A stretch of 64,000 nucleotides of DNA from Geomonas sp. Red32 (lineage in GTDB: Bacteria > Desulfobacterota > Desulfuromonadia > Geobacterales > Geobacteraceae). This document shows, piece by piece, positions 1-7,839 of this stretch. Position 1 is the first letter of the stretch. Every line of letters begins with the position of its first letter. Under the pieces are notes generated by a model. The model was given only the letters and a program-made list of their open reading frames with translations. It was not told where the DNA came from and searched no databases. The stretch spans positions 62,001-126,000 of the forward strand of contig NZ_JAKLOY010000004.1 of assembly GCF_023652955.1 (NCBI RefSeq), written 5' to 3'. The translations under genes and the position numbers were made by a program.

Positions 1-282
1 CTCGTATCCGCCGACGAGCTCGACGGCACCGACACGCGGGTCCGCAGTTGGGTCAACGGCGAACTCCGCCAGGATGGCCGGACCAGCGATTTCATCTTCA
101 CCATCCCGCAGCTGATCCAGACCATCTCCGCCGGCGTCACCCTCTATCCCGGCGACATCATCGCCACCGGCACCCCGGCCGGCGTCGGCATCGGTTTCGA
201 TCCCCCCCGCTACCTCAAGCCCGGCGACCGCGTCCGCATCGAGATCGACGGCCTGGGCGTCCTCGAAAACCCGGTCGAGTAG
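1..282 (+). CDS. Fumarylacetoacetate hydrolase family protein, C-terminal end (partial)
   Basis: Frame 1 is open from the window edge to a TAG at 280-282 and gives 93 residues. The motif TPAGVGIGFDPP followed by a segment resembling LKPGDRVRIEIDGLGVLEN is the conserved C-terminal part of the FAH/MhpD fold, where acidic side chains bind a divalent metal in hydratases and acylpyruvases. The N-terminal catalytic part lies outside the window. Family assignment is secure; the substrate cannot be told. Confidence 0.85.
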   Translation, partial: LVSADELDGTDTRVRSWVNGELRQDGRTSDFIFTIPQLIQTISAGVTLYPGDIIATGTPAGVGIGFDPPRYLKPGDRVRIEIDGLGVLENPVE

Positions 283-306
283 GGGGCGACAGAACCGGGC
301 CTGCCG

Positions 307-1119
307 CTAAAGAGCAATTAAGGTGTCGGCCTTTTGATATGTAATTGAGTGACCAGTGCGGGTTGTAGACCAGGCAGGCTCATGGTGGGATGCATGGTAA
401 GCCTCCACTCCGTTTCTGAAACGTGTCGCTACTCGTCTGATTATGCCGATTTCACCTTCAGTTAGTTCCTCGGCTTGGCTCGCGTCAGCCTCCATGATTG
501 CGCTCACCAGATCTCGATAATTGTTCAGTTGCGGGCCTTGTGGAAGTGCCGCATAGGTCGCACCTGTCATACCTCTGCCCAATTCACGATAGGCAATCAT
601 ATCGGCAAACCAGAGGTATTTCGCACTGTAGAGAAACCGGTCGTTGGGTTTAAGCAACGTTTTGCGCAAAACACGTTCAAATTCTCTCAGTACGAGCTTT
701 ATTCTCTCCAGCGATAGCTCCCGGTTGCCGCAATAAGGATCGGCGCAGCAATCTTTCTTCTCCAAAAAATGCCGCAAATGCTGGTCCATCGCTTTGTTTT
801 GCACCAGCCCATTCTCCCACCTTTTAACACTGGCGACTCCCACACACATCGATTCAGCAAGCTCGGATTGGCTGATGCCCAGGCCTTCCCTCAGTGATTT
901 AATCCTGTGGCCCGGCAATAGTCCGTGTTTCTCCCGGTAGACATCACTGACATAGCATTGCACCTTGTGTGCAACCTCTATACTGGTTGCCTCAAGGTGG
1001 CATTTATCGCAGACGTCGGCAACGTACTCAACGTTAAAATCTTCCCCCCTGAAGGTGACTTTTCGCGTTACCGTTTTCGGGGACATCGTGGATGAATCAT
1101 TGGGGCACACTTCTTTCAT
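307..1119 (-). CDS. Panacea-domain antitoxin with N-terminal zinc finger and HTH (MqsA-like)
   Basis: 270 residues with three visible parts. The N-terminus has paired cysteines (CPND near residue 5, CDKCH near 37-41) like the YgiT/MqsA zinc finger. An XRE-type helix-turn-helix lies at about residues 72-105 (LGISQSELAESMCVGVASV). The C-terminal part (LWFADMIAYRELGRG, then ALPQGPQLNNY) matches the DUF4065/SocA-like Panacea domain known from antitoxins. It follows the MqsR-like toxin gene with a 3-nt gap, so the two are presumably co-transcribed. Inference: it neutralises that toxin and, through the HTH, represses the pair at the palindromes around 1498-1559. Longer than classical MqsA (about 130 residues) because of the Panacea domain. 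Confidence 0.8.
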   Translation of the reverse strand: MKEVCPNDSSTMSPKTVTRKVTFRGEDFNVEYVADVCDKCHLEATSIEVAHKVQCYVSDVYREKHGLLPGHRIKSLREGLGISQSELAESMCVGVASVKRWENGLVQNKAMDQHLRHFLEKKDCCADPYCGNRELSLERIKLVLREFERVLRKTLLKPNDRFLYSAKYLWFADMIAYRELGRGMTGATYAALPQGPQLNNYRDLVSAIMEADASQAEELTEGEIGIIRRVATRFRNGVEAYHASHHEPAWSTTRTGHSITYQKADTLIAL

Positions 1120-1122
1120 GGT

Positions 1123-1476
1123 TCACCTGTTTTTGTGCAATGAGACTAGCCAGAGGGTATCGTTATGGATGGCGAATTTCAGGTATATCACTCGGCCGAA
1201 CCAGGTCGAATCCACCCTGAAAGCAAAAAGATCGGCACCCTTGATCCCCACCTCGTACGATTTCTGTGGTGGATGAGCCCCCGCATAGGTTTCCGGGCTT
1301 GCCTCCTCCAGAAGAGTAACCAACACATCATTAAGCTCATCGAGAGTATATTCCAACTCGTCCGCGTCCGAGAGGAGGCTCTCTAGATCAACGATTTTGA
1401 CCCGCGATTGAGACAAGGCCACGGCAGCGGCCCTGATCTTACCCGTGATTTCTCGGTGCGATGGTCTGGGTTTCAC
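1123..1476 (-). CDS. MqsR-like toxin (predicted mRNA interferase)
   Basis: 117 residues from a GTG at 1476, chosen because AGGGAG lies 6 nt upstream. The longer reading frame from 1551 would begin inside an operator palindrome. The pattern resembles MqsR: an early basic segment (KPRPSHREI), an ADELEYTLDEL block where MqsR has ADELGLDFDGM, and a C-terminal strand pair (RVIYLKFAIHN, LWLVSLHKNR) where MqsR has VYLKITV and LIVSFK. Family knowledge: MqsR is a RelE-fold ribonuclease cutting mRNA at GCU. Activity and cleavage specificity here are inference. The toxin gene comes first and the antitoxin second, as in mqsRA. Confidence 0.72.
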   Translation of the reverse strand: MKPRPSHREITGKIRAAAVALSQSRVKIVDLESLLSDADELEYTLDELNDVLVTLLEEASPETYAGAHPPQKSYEVGIKGADLFAFRVDSTWFGRVIYLKFAIHNDTLWLVSLHKNR

Positions 1477-1497
1477 CCGGGTCTCCCTGATAAAAAC

Positions 1498-1513
1498 GGT
1501 ATCATATGATACC
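1498..1513. promoter_or_regulatory. Operator palindrome 1 of the toxin-antitoxin pair
   Basis: Perfect 16-bp palindrome GGTATCATATGATACC, 21 bp upstream of the proposed toxin GTG start. A near-identical copy lies 46 bp further upstream. Likely binding site of the HTH antitoxin. Confidence 0.75.
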
Positions 1514-1543
1514 AAAAGGGTCAATAACCTACCCTCTCCGAAG

Positions 1544-1559
1544 GGTATCATCTGATACC
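1544..1559. promoter_or_regulatory. Operator palindrome 2 of the toxin-antitoxin pair
   Basis: GGTATCATCTGATACC, differing from the first copy only at one central base. Centre-to-centre distance is 46 bp, between four and five helical turns. It lies between the toxin start and the stop of the convergently read metallopeptidase operon, where the toxin promoter must be. Confidence 0.75.
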
Positions 1560-1578
1560 TGACGCTCGGAGGGAGGTG

Positions 1579-2967
1579 TTATTTCTTGATCCGCTCTTTA
1601 ATTGATCTTAGCGGATCCACCCCCCTAAAAGTGCGCACCATCTCCAGGCAAGTCTCAAGGAACGAGTACTTCTCCTCGTAACCGGCTGACGGGTCCTGAA
1701 AAAGCGATGTCAGGTGCTCCCGGACCTGCTCGAGCGAAGGGTCTGCAAGCCGGGCATCCGTGTTGACCATGTCTATTGCCTCGATGACGGCGTCGATGTC
1801 ATGAAACATCAGCGGCCTCAACGCAGCCTCTTCAAACCTGTCGCGCCAACTTCCCTGTAAAGGGGGCAGCAGTTGCAAAAAGCTCCTGATCATGAGGTTG
1901 GCGTACCTAAACAACTCCTCAAAAACGTCAGGCTCCAATTCCATCCGGACAAAGGTCCAAATGTTATTGATTCGCATCTGCACCGGCGGGTGTGATGCCC
2001 GCGACACCTGCACACCTCGTAGCCCCTCCATTCGCCGGAAAAGATACAGCACCAGGACAGCTCCGGCTGCGACATAAAAATTATGCACCGCCGCCAGTGC
2101 ATGCCGGTAGTCCTCGACCGCTTCCGACGGATCCCGCTTGGTAAAAATCGAAGAGATCGCGTGATCTTCAACCGTCTTATCCAACATACCGAACCTGATG
2201 GCGGTCAAGTCAGCCATAAGTTCCTGGTTCCACTGCATCCGAAAATCCTCTTCTGGCTGGCCTGCATGCACGTGCCCCAGCAGTACATGCGCGTACTCGT
2301 GGCCGAAGATGAAGTTTTTCATACCTGAGTCCAGGAACTCCCAGAACAGTTTATGCAGTTCGTCGAATACGGGGTACTGGTACTCCACCGCCACGCCCAA
2401 GAGAGACCGATCCACCATCTCAATGAGCGGCAGTCCTGCCGGATCGGGATCACGCTTCCAGTTCACGGGAGCCACGACAAACGGATTGAGTTCGACGTGA
2501 TTGGCAATCACGCACGATGCCAGTGACGAAGCGATCCAAAGGCCGCGGCTGATCACCACCAGCCATTCGCTAGAGTTTTCGATTTGTACGACCTGCGCTG
2601 CAGGGGTGCCGAGTTCGAGGGTGCCGAAGTAGACCTCCTTTAGTGCCGCGTCCGCGGGGATTTCCGGCACTTTGGGGATCAACTCCTGTAACCGTTTCTG
2701 AATGCGGTCCAGGATGTACATGTCCAGGATGGACTGTCCCTTCGGGATAAGAGCGGAAATGGCCTTGAACTCCTCCCCTGCTATCCCTCGCATGTCGTCT
2801 AGGTAATCCTTTGCAGAGGGGGGGATGACGCCGGCGGATGCTGCTTCCGCAATTATCATCATCATTTCTTCTTTGGATCGTTTGTCGTAGTCGACATCCG
2901 ATTGCTTCGCTAACGCCGTCAACAATGCCGCCGCCCTTGGGCTGATCAGTAGTTGCATGCCTGCCAT
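1579..2967 (-). CDS. HEXXH zinc metallopeptidase-like protein of unknown family
   Basis: 462 residues from ATG 2967, preceded by GGAGG at 5-nt spacing (CTCAGGAGGTGAC); a longer reading to 3132 would overlap the upstream gene and lacks such a site. HEYAHVLLGH at about residues 223-232 is a zinc-binding HEXXH helix, and ELMAD at about 249-253 supplies the likely third ligand, as in gluzincins. A later SHPPVQMRI segment recalls the M48-type peptidase tail. No signal peptide; one hydrophobic stretch near FYVAAGAVLVLYLF. Third gene of an operon with a membrane protein and a small zinc protein. Activity is inferred from the motif; no named family recognised. Confidence 0.65.
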   Translation of the reverse strand: MAGMQLLISPRAAALLTALAKQSDVDYDKRSKEEMMMIIAEAASAGVIPPSAKDYLDDMRGIAGEEFKAISALIPKGQSILDMYILDRIQKRLQELIPKVPEIPADAALKEVYFGTLELGTPAAQVVQIENSSEWLVVISRGLWIASSLASCVIANHVELNPFVVAPVNWKRDPDPAGLPLIEMVDRSLLGVAVEYQYPVFDELHKLFWEFLDSGMKNFIFGHEYAHVLLGHVHAGQPEEDFRMQWNQELMADLTAIRFGMLDKTVEDHAISSIFTKRDPSEAVEDYRHALAAVHNFYVAAGAVLVLYLFRRMEGLRGVQVSRASHPPVQMRINNIWTFVRMELEPDVFEELFRYANLMIRSFLQLLPPLQGSWRDRFEEAALRPLMFHDIDAVIEAIDMVNTDARLADPSLEQVREHLTSLFQDPSAGYEEKYSFLETCLEMVRTFRGVDPLRSIKERIKK

Positions 2968-2983
2968 GTCACCTCCTGAGAAT

Positions 2984-3358
2984 CTACAGAATGAAAAGTA
3001 GCGCCCATATTGTTCCGGCCAACCAGAAGAGTAGCCAGATGACGGAGAACACAAGGATTCTTCTGACGGTAACGCGGTAAAGCTCAAAGAGATCATCATC
3101 AACACGCTTTGGAAGCGGTATCGAAAGCGCAATTCCGAATCCGGCGGAGATGAAGAGAAGGAGGATACCCATGCGCAGCCCCCCAGGCACAGGCGGCGTC
3201 AGCTTTGCCAGCGTAGCCAGTGCGCCTAGGGTGGCGGTCGAGGTGGCAAAAAAATATTTACCGAGATCGTGCGCCACCGCTGGGGCAGATTCCAACTCCT
3301 TGAGAACCCACTTTTTCGTCACTGTGGCAACGTCATCACCTGTTAGCCTCAATGTCAT
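2984..3358 (-). CDS. Small integral membrane protein
   Basis: 124 residues from ATG 3358, with GGAGGTGG just upstream. Three hydrophobic stretches are visible: about residues 31-50, 56-78 (GILLLFISAGFGIALSIPL) and 95-123 (SVIWLLFWLAGTIWALLFIL). The start overlaps the stop of the upstream small zinc protein by 4 nt and the metallopeptidase starts 16 nt downstream, so the three are translationally linked. Inference: it is the membrane partner of the peptidase. No family recognised. Confidence 0.7.
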   Translation of the reverse strand: MTLRLTGDDVATVTKKWVLKELESAPAVAHDLGKYFFATSTATLGALATLAKLTPPVPGGLRMGILLLFISAGFGIALSIPLPKRVDDDLFELYRVTVRRILVFSVIWLLFWLAGTIWALLFIL

Positions 3359-3543
3359 GGCCCCACCTCCTTCCTGACGCACTCGTACCGGTAATAGTAC
3401 TTCCCGCACCGGCGGCACTCTCTCGGCATCTCCTTTGGGAGGAGTGGGCTGATGCTGAACCCCTTCCCTTTGACGTTACCAGTGCCGGCGTCGTTAGGAA
3501 AAAGGACCTCGTCATCATGCACGGGACACAAGTACTGGGCCAT
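3355..3543 (-). CDS. Small zinc-binding protein, first gene of the peptidase operon
   Basis: 62 residues starting MAQYLCPVHDDE, with an AAGGAG site before the ATG. Possible zinc ligands are C6, H9, C43 and C46 (CRRCGKYYYRYEC). The stop overlaps the start of the membrane protein gene by 4 nt. Function unknown. Overlapping reading frames on both strands were rejected because they lack comparable ribosome sites and this frame fits the operon. Confidence 0.6.
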   Translation of the reverse strand: MAQYLCPVHDDEVLFPNDAGTGNVKGKGFSISPLLPKEMPRECRRCGKYYYRYECVRKEVGP

Positions 3544-3889
3544 TGGCTTCTCCTTTCACTTTTTGGCTTTCCTGCCCTTATACGAGGGCGGGTTAGTTAA
3601 AGGAACGGGTTTACCGTCGACAGCACGTTATGGAGTGAGCGTCGGGGTACGGATGAGCAGCGAGTAGGTCGAGGGGAGGGGATCAGGGACTGGATGGTAT
3701 GGCGTCGGACCCAGGGAGCACTATGCGCGCTGGACGCTGCCTAAAGGTAATAGTGCCACTCAAGGCAACAATAGCAACCTGAAGGTTTCCCGGAATGGGC
3801 CGGAACTCACGCCCCCTTGCCCCTTAGGGGGGACGGGGCGTGGAGGCGGGTGAGGGAGGTAGTGAAGGGGGAAGGGGTTGAATTCGTTC
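3544..3889. other. Gene-free gap with a G/C-run inverted repeat
   Basis: No supported gene. Positions 3808-3862 hold a member of the CTCAC..CCCCTT..GGGG..GTGAG inverted-repeat family also found in other gaps of the core genome. The 5' side (3560-3700) probably holds the promoter of the leftward zinc protein operon, but no clear -35/-10 pair was picked out. Confidence 0.5.
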
Positions 3890-5428
3890 TCACCGGCTCT
3901 TCCGGCGGTAGGCGATTCCCAGCTTGTCCAGACGCCAGCGGAGGGTGTTCGCGTTCATCCCCAACAGCTCGGCGGCGCCGCCGGGGCCGTGGATCTTGCC
4001 GCTGGTGAGCTTCAGCACCTCGGTGATGTGGGCGGCCATCGCCTCGTCCAGCTTGAGCGGGAGGTGCGGCCTCCCCTCCTCCACCGCAGCAACCGGGCTC
4101 CGCCGCTCCTCGCCACTTAAGACGGTGTCGAAGGTGAGCGCACCGCCACGGTGCCTGATCAATTCCCGCTCCACCAGGTTCTCCAGCTCCCGCACGTTCC
4201 CCGGCCAGTCGTACTCCATAAGACGCATCAGCGCCCCCGGCGCGATGGAGGGGGGCATGCCGATGCCGAGCTCGCGGCTCTTCACGGTCACGAAGTGCCG
4301 GGTCAGCGCGGGGACGTCCTCCTTCCGCTGCCGCACCGGCGGGATCATGACCGGGAAGGTGCTCAGCCGGAACCAGAGGTCCTCCCGGAAACTCCCCTCG
4401 CCGATCATGTTCTGCAGGTTGCGGTGGGTCGCCGCGATCACCCGGATGTTCACCGGTATGGCCCGCTTCCCCCCTACCCTTTCCACCTCCCGGCTCTGCA
4501 GAACCCGCAAAAGCCGCACTTGGGCGGTCATGGGAAGCTCTCCGATCTCGTCGAGGAAGATGCTCCCCCCCTCCGCGCGCTCGAAACGGCCACGGGTTTC
4601 GGCAACCGCCCCGGTGAAGGCCCCCCGCTCGTGCCCGAACAGCTCGCTGTCGATCAGGCTCTCGGGAATCGCGCCGCAGTTGACCTTGATGAAAGGGCCG
4701 TCCTTGCGCGGGGACGAGAAGTGGATGGCGTTGGCGATGATTTCCTTCCCGGTCCCGGTCTCCCCCAACAAAAGCACGGTGCTGTTAAGGGGCGCCACCT
4801 GCCGTACCGCCTCCATCACGTTGCGAAGCCCGGTGTTGCCGCCGATGATCTCCTCGCCCAGGTGGCCGTACAGCTCCCGGTTCAAGAACCGCTTGTCGTC
4901 GAGGAGAATGTCCTGGTAGCGGAGCACCGCCTCGTGCGCGAGGGCGTTGGCGAGCGCGATGGCAAAGGGCCTGGTGACGTACCCCATGATCTCCGCCTGC
5001 TCCTCGCTGTATCTCCCTTCCCCGTGTGCCCGCAACGTCAGCCCCCCGATCGGCTCGGAATCGAGATGCAGCGGCACGATCATGTCCGAGTTCCCTTCCA
5101 GCTTTATGAGCGGGGCCATGGTCTGGAAAATCTGGTCGTCCATGTCCGCACTGGCTATGAACGGCTCGCGGAAACAGCGCTCCTTGATCCTCTCGACGAT
5201 CTCCTCGGGTAACGGGATGATCTCGTCGGGGGTCTCCGACCCTTCCGTCCCGACGTAGGCGATGCGGCGCAGGGCCCCCAGGTTCTGGTCGACGATATTG
5301 AGGAACAGCTCGTCCAGGGGCAACTGCTCCCGCAGATACACGAAGGTATTGCGGAGCGACTCCTTGATCTCGAGGCTGCTGCAAATCCGTATGGTCACTT
5401 CCCTGATGAATTCGTCCCGGTTTACCAT
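3890..5428 (-). CDS. Sigma-54-dependent enhancer-binding regulator with GAF domain
   Basis: 512 residues from ATG 5428, preceded by AAGGAG. Order: N-terminal GAF-like sensor (about 20-175), AAA+ domain with Walker A GETGTGKE, the sigma-54 contact loop GAFTGA, Walker B segment IFLDEIGELP and arginine-rich FREDLWFRLS, then a C-terminal Fis-type HTH (GGAAELLGMNANTLRWRL). The layout matches FhlA/NorR-type activators that sense a small molecule through GAF and open sigma-54 promoters. It is divergent from the azoreductase-efflux operon, whose promoter has a -24/-12 element and upstream repeats, so that operon is its most likely target. The ligand is unknown. Confidence 0.93.
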   Translation of the reverse strand: MVNRDEFIREVTIRICSSLEIKESLRNTFVYLREQLPLDELFLNIVDQNLGALRRIAYVGTEGSETPDEIIPLPEEIVERIKERCFREPFIASADMDDQIFQTMAPLIKLEGNSDMIVPLHLDSEPIGGLTLRAHGEGRYSEEQAEIMGYVTRPFAIALANALAHEAVLRYQDILLDDKRFLNRELYGHLGEEIIGGNTGLRNVMEAVRQVAPLNSTVLLLGETGTGKEIIANAIHFSSPRKDGPFIKVNCGAIPESLIDSELFGHERGAFTGAVAETRGRFERAEGGSIFLDEIGELPMTAQVRLLRVLQSREVERVGGKRAIPVNIRVIAATHRNLQNMIGEGSFREDLWFRLSTFPVMIPPVRQRKEDVPALTRHFVTVKSRELGIGMPPSIAPGALMRLMEYDWPGNVRELENLVERELIRHRGGALTFDTVLSGEERRSPVAAVEEGRPHLPLKLDEAMAAHITEVLKLTSGKIHGPGGAAELLGMNANTLRWRLDKLGIAYRRKSR

Positions 5429-5519
5429 CGCATCTCTCTCCTTCCGCCTTTTCCGCATCCCAGCCCCGTTCCCGGCTCCCTTTCCCAGAGAGCTATGGGC
5501 CGGCTGCGGGCGATTACAA

Positions 5520-5582
5520 CATGCCGTAGTCTACGCCACAATCACAACATACCACAACACAAAATACAGCATACCGTGGTCT
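5520..5582. promoter_or_regulatory. Candidate upstream activator sites between regulator and efflux operon
   Basis: Two 13-nt direct repeats, CATGCCGTAGTCT (5520-5532) and CATACCGTGGTCT (5570-5582), match at 11 of 13 positions and start exactly 50 bp apart. A half copy CATACC lies at 5549. They sit 50-110 bp upstream of the -24 element at 5633, the normal place for enhancer sites. Inferred binding site of the divergent regulator. Confidence 0.6.
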
Positions 5583-5631
5583 GAAATGGCCAGCCGTCAG
5601 CAATCGGCCGGAAATACTAAGGTTACCATCC

Positions 5632-5647
5632 TGGCACGCTCCTGGCT
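5632..5647 (+). promoter_or_regulatory. Sigma-54 promoter (-24/-12) of the azoreductase-efflux operon
   Basis: TGGCACGCTCCTGGCT carries a perfect -24 TGGCACG and a -12 GC with the invariant 10-nt spacing (GG 5633-5634, GC 5645-5646). Predicted transcription start is near 5658, giving a leader of about 33 nt before the ATG at 5691. Confidence 0.8.
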
Positions 5648-5690
5648 AATGAGAGACCGGAGCCCGCAACCGGCGGGCGAGGAGAGCGTC

Positions 5691-6323
5691 ATGGCGAACC
5701 TGCTGTACGTAACATGCTTCCTGAAACCTATTCACCGTTCCCGCGGTCTTTCGCTGGGGTACGAATTCCTGGAGGAGTACCTGCGCTGGAACCCGCGCGA
5801 CGAGGTGCACGTGCTCGACCTCCACCGGGACAACATCCCGCGCATCGACCAGGACGTGCTGCACGCCTGGGAGCGGATCAGCGCCGGGGAGAGCTGCGGG
5901 TCGCTGAGCGAGGACGAGCGGCGAAAGATCAGCCGCATCTGGCGGCTCGCCGACCAGTTCATCGCCTGCGACAAGTACGTCTTCATCACCCCCAGCTGGA
6001 ACCTCTTTTTCCCCGCCGAGTTCAAGACCTACATCGACGCGGTCACCGTGCCGGAAAAGAGCTTCCGGCTGACCCAGGAGCGTGCCGAAGGGCTCCTGGC
6101 CGGGGAGCTCAAGAAGTCGCTCCACATCCACGCCTCGGCCCCCTTCAGCTACGGTAACGAACGGGATCTGAGTGCCCCTTACCTTCGCTCCGTGTTGAAC
6201 TTCCTCGGCGTGACCAACCAGGAGACGGTCCTCCTCACCGGGTGCGACGATCCGCAGCAGGGGCCGTCCAGTGAGCACGGCGACGCCCGCCGCAGGCTTC
6301 TGGACCTGGCCCTTCGCTTCTGA
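5691..6323 (+). CDS. FMN-dependent NAD(P)H azoreductase-like flavoprotein
   Basis: 210 residues from ATG 5691 with GGAG 7-10 nt upstream. It has the flavodoxin-like fold of AzoR: an N-terminal strand (MANLLYVTCFLKP), a long segment ending with FITPSWNLFFPAEFKTYID (the FMN-binding loop, compare NFSVPAQLK..ID in AzoR) and an AYLR-type C-terminal helix. These enzymes reduce azo dyes, quinones or nitroaromatics by two-electron transfer. It is first in a predicted sigma-54 operon ending in a tripartite efflux pump, so it probably detoxifies a compound that the pump also exports. The substrate is unknown. Confidence 0.85.
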   Translation: MANLLYVTCFLKPIHRSRGLSLGYEFLEEYLRWNPRDEVHVLDLHRDNIPRIDQDVLHAWERISAGESCGSLSEDERRKISRIWRLADQFIACDKYVFITPSWNLFFPAEFKTYIDAVTVPEKSFRLTQERAEGLLAGELKKSLHIHASAPFSYGNERDLSAPYLRSVLNFLGVTNQETVLLTGCDDPQQGPSSEHGDARRRLLDLALRF

Positions 6324-6363
6324 CCTCCCTCCCCTTCAAGGAGGGCCGGGGCGAGGATGGGGT
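6324..6363. repeat. G/C-run intergenic repeat, family 2
   Basis: CTCCCTCCCCTTCAAGGAGG core followed by GGGCGAGGATGGGGT, matching copies at 18452, 30741 and 45296. It lies inside the efflux operon between the azoreductase and the small membrane protein, so it is transcribed and would fold into a hairpin. Confidence 0.6.
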
Positions 6364-6396
6364 GGAGAAAGATGAAACGAAACGGGAGGCAGGGCA

Positions 6397-6492
6397 GTGA
6401 CATTCATAGTGGCAGGGACCATCGTTCTGTGGGTTGTAATCGCGCTGGTGGCGATCTTCACCCGCTCGGGAAAAGAGAAAGAAGACCGGTAA
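6397..6492 (+). CDS. 31-residue single-pass membrane peptide in the efflux operon
   Basis: GTG start at 6397 with GGGAGG 8 nt upstream; ends TAA 6490-6492. The product begins with the hydrophobic run VTFIVAGTIVLWVVIALVAI and ends in a charged tail RSGKEKEDR, which predicts one membrane helix. It lies in frame between the azoreductase and tolC-like genes. Small membrane subunits accompany several efflux pumps, but no family was recognised. Below the size of usual ORF calling. Confidence 0.5.
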   Translation: MTFIVAGTIVLWVVIALVAIFTRSGKEKEDR

Positions 6493-6523
6493 TCAACGAC
6501 ACCACGAGGGAGAGTAAACGGTG

Positions 6524-7795
6524 ATGAATCTAAGAAGTTATGTAATGGCAGCCATGCTGGTGGCGGCGCTGGCGACCACCTCCTCGGCGGAAACCCTTTC
6601 GCTTCAGCAAAGCCTCGACAGTGCGGCGCACAACAACCCAACCCTCAAGGTCTCGTCCTATAACAGCACGATCGCCCGGGAAAACGAACGGGTGGCCGCC
6701 AGCGGCTACCTCCCCAGGGTGGACGCCAAAGGGGGATACACGGCACAGCTCGACGCACAGTCGATCGCGATAGCGGGCATGTCGGCCCCCACCCAGCAGG
6801 CCGATTACGGCTTCTTCTCGCTGGGGATCGGCCAGACGCTCTACGACTTCGGCCGCACGAAGTCGCAGGTGGAGCGGGCCAAAGCCCGGAGCGAGGAGGC
6901 GCGCCAGGGGTACCGCGCAACGGAGCAGGAGGTATTTCTCCGCGTGGTCCAGGCATACTACGGGATCCTCGAGAGCCAGAAGCTTTTGGCCTCCGCCGAC
7001 GAGGAGGTTCGCCAGATGGGTGGACACCTGAAAGATGCCCAGGCGAAGTTCGACCAGGGGGTGGTGACCCGTAACGACGTGCTCCAGGCGGAGGTCAAGC
7101 TCGCCAACAGCAAGCAGCGGCGCCTGGAGATCGCCAGGCAGCTCGACAACAGCTGGCTCCTCCTCAATTTCCTAACCGGCCGCGAGCCCGGCTCGCGGGC
7201 CCAGCTCGAGGATACCCTCGGGCGCAGCGAATCCCCCTCCGTCAAGGCCACCCAAGCCGACCTCGCGTCACGGCCCGACCTCTTGGCCGCCCGGGAAGCG
7301 GTCGCCGCCAGCGAAGCCGACGTGCGCGAACAGCACACGAACTTCCGGCCCGAGCTGTATGTACAGGCGGGGGCCGAATACCAGCAGAACCGCTACGTCA
7401 ACGAGCAGACCATCCTGGCCGCCACGGTCGGGATCCGGTTCAACATCTTCGACGGCTTTGCCAAGGACGGCCGTCTGCGCCAGGCGGTCGAGGTGCGCTC
7501 GCAGAGCGAGGCGAGCCTGCGCGAGGCCGAGCAGTCGGCGCGGCTCGAATACCAGACAGCGGTAAACGATCTCCAGGTGGCGGGCGAGCGGATCTCCACC
7601 AACGAGAAGGCAGTCGGCCAGGCCGAGGAGAACCTCCGGCTCAACCGCAGCCGCTACGAGGAGCAGATGGGAACCTCGACCGACGTCATCGACGCCCAGA
7701 TCCTTCTCACCCAGGCGCGCACCGACTATTTCCAGTCGCTCTTCGACGAGCGCGTGGCCCGCGCCAGGATCAGGAAAGCCCTCGGTACCCTGTAA
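6524..7795 (+). CDS. TolC-family outer membrane efflux protein
   Basis: 423 residues from ATG 6524 (a GTG directly before it is an alternative); GAGGGAG lies upstream. A signal peptide (residues 1 to about 24, ending SSA) precedes two OEP repeats, each with long coiled-coil segments. Motifs such as GIGQTLYDFGRTKSQVERAKA and GIRFNIFDGFAKDGRL are the beta-barrel/helix junctions of the two halves. It forms the trimeric outer membrane channel for the adjacent EmrA/EmrB-type components. The usual length for the family is 420-470. Confidence 0.93.
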   Translation: MNLRSYVMAAMLVAALATTSSAETLSLQQSLDSAAHNNPTLKVSSYNSTIARENERVAASGYLPRVDAKGGYTAQLDAQSIAIAGMSAPTQQADYGFFSLGIGQTLYDFGRTKSQVERAKARSEEARQGYRATEQEVFLRVVQAYYGILESQKLLASADEEVRQMGGHLKDAQAKFDQGVVTRNDVLQAEVKLANSKQRRLEIARQLDNSWLLLNFLTGREPGSRAQLEDTLGRSESPSVKATQADLASRPDLLAAREAVAASEADVREQHTNFRPELYVQAGAEYQQNRYVNEQTILAATVGIRFNIFDGFAKDGRLRQAVEVRSQSEASLREAEQSARLEYQTAVNDLQVAGERISTNEKAVGQAEENLRLNRSRYEEQMGTSTDVIDAQILLTQARTDYFQSLFDERVARARIRKALGTL

Positions 7796-7839
7796 TTTTA
7801 CGCCCCTTATAGATATCGAAAAATACCACGGAGGATGTC

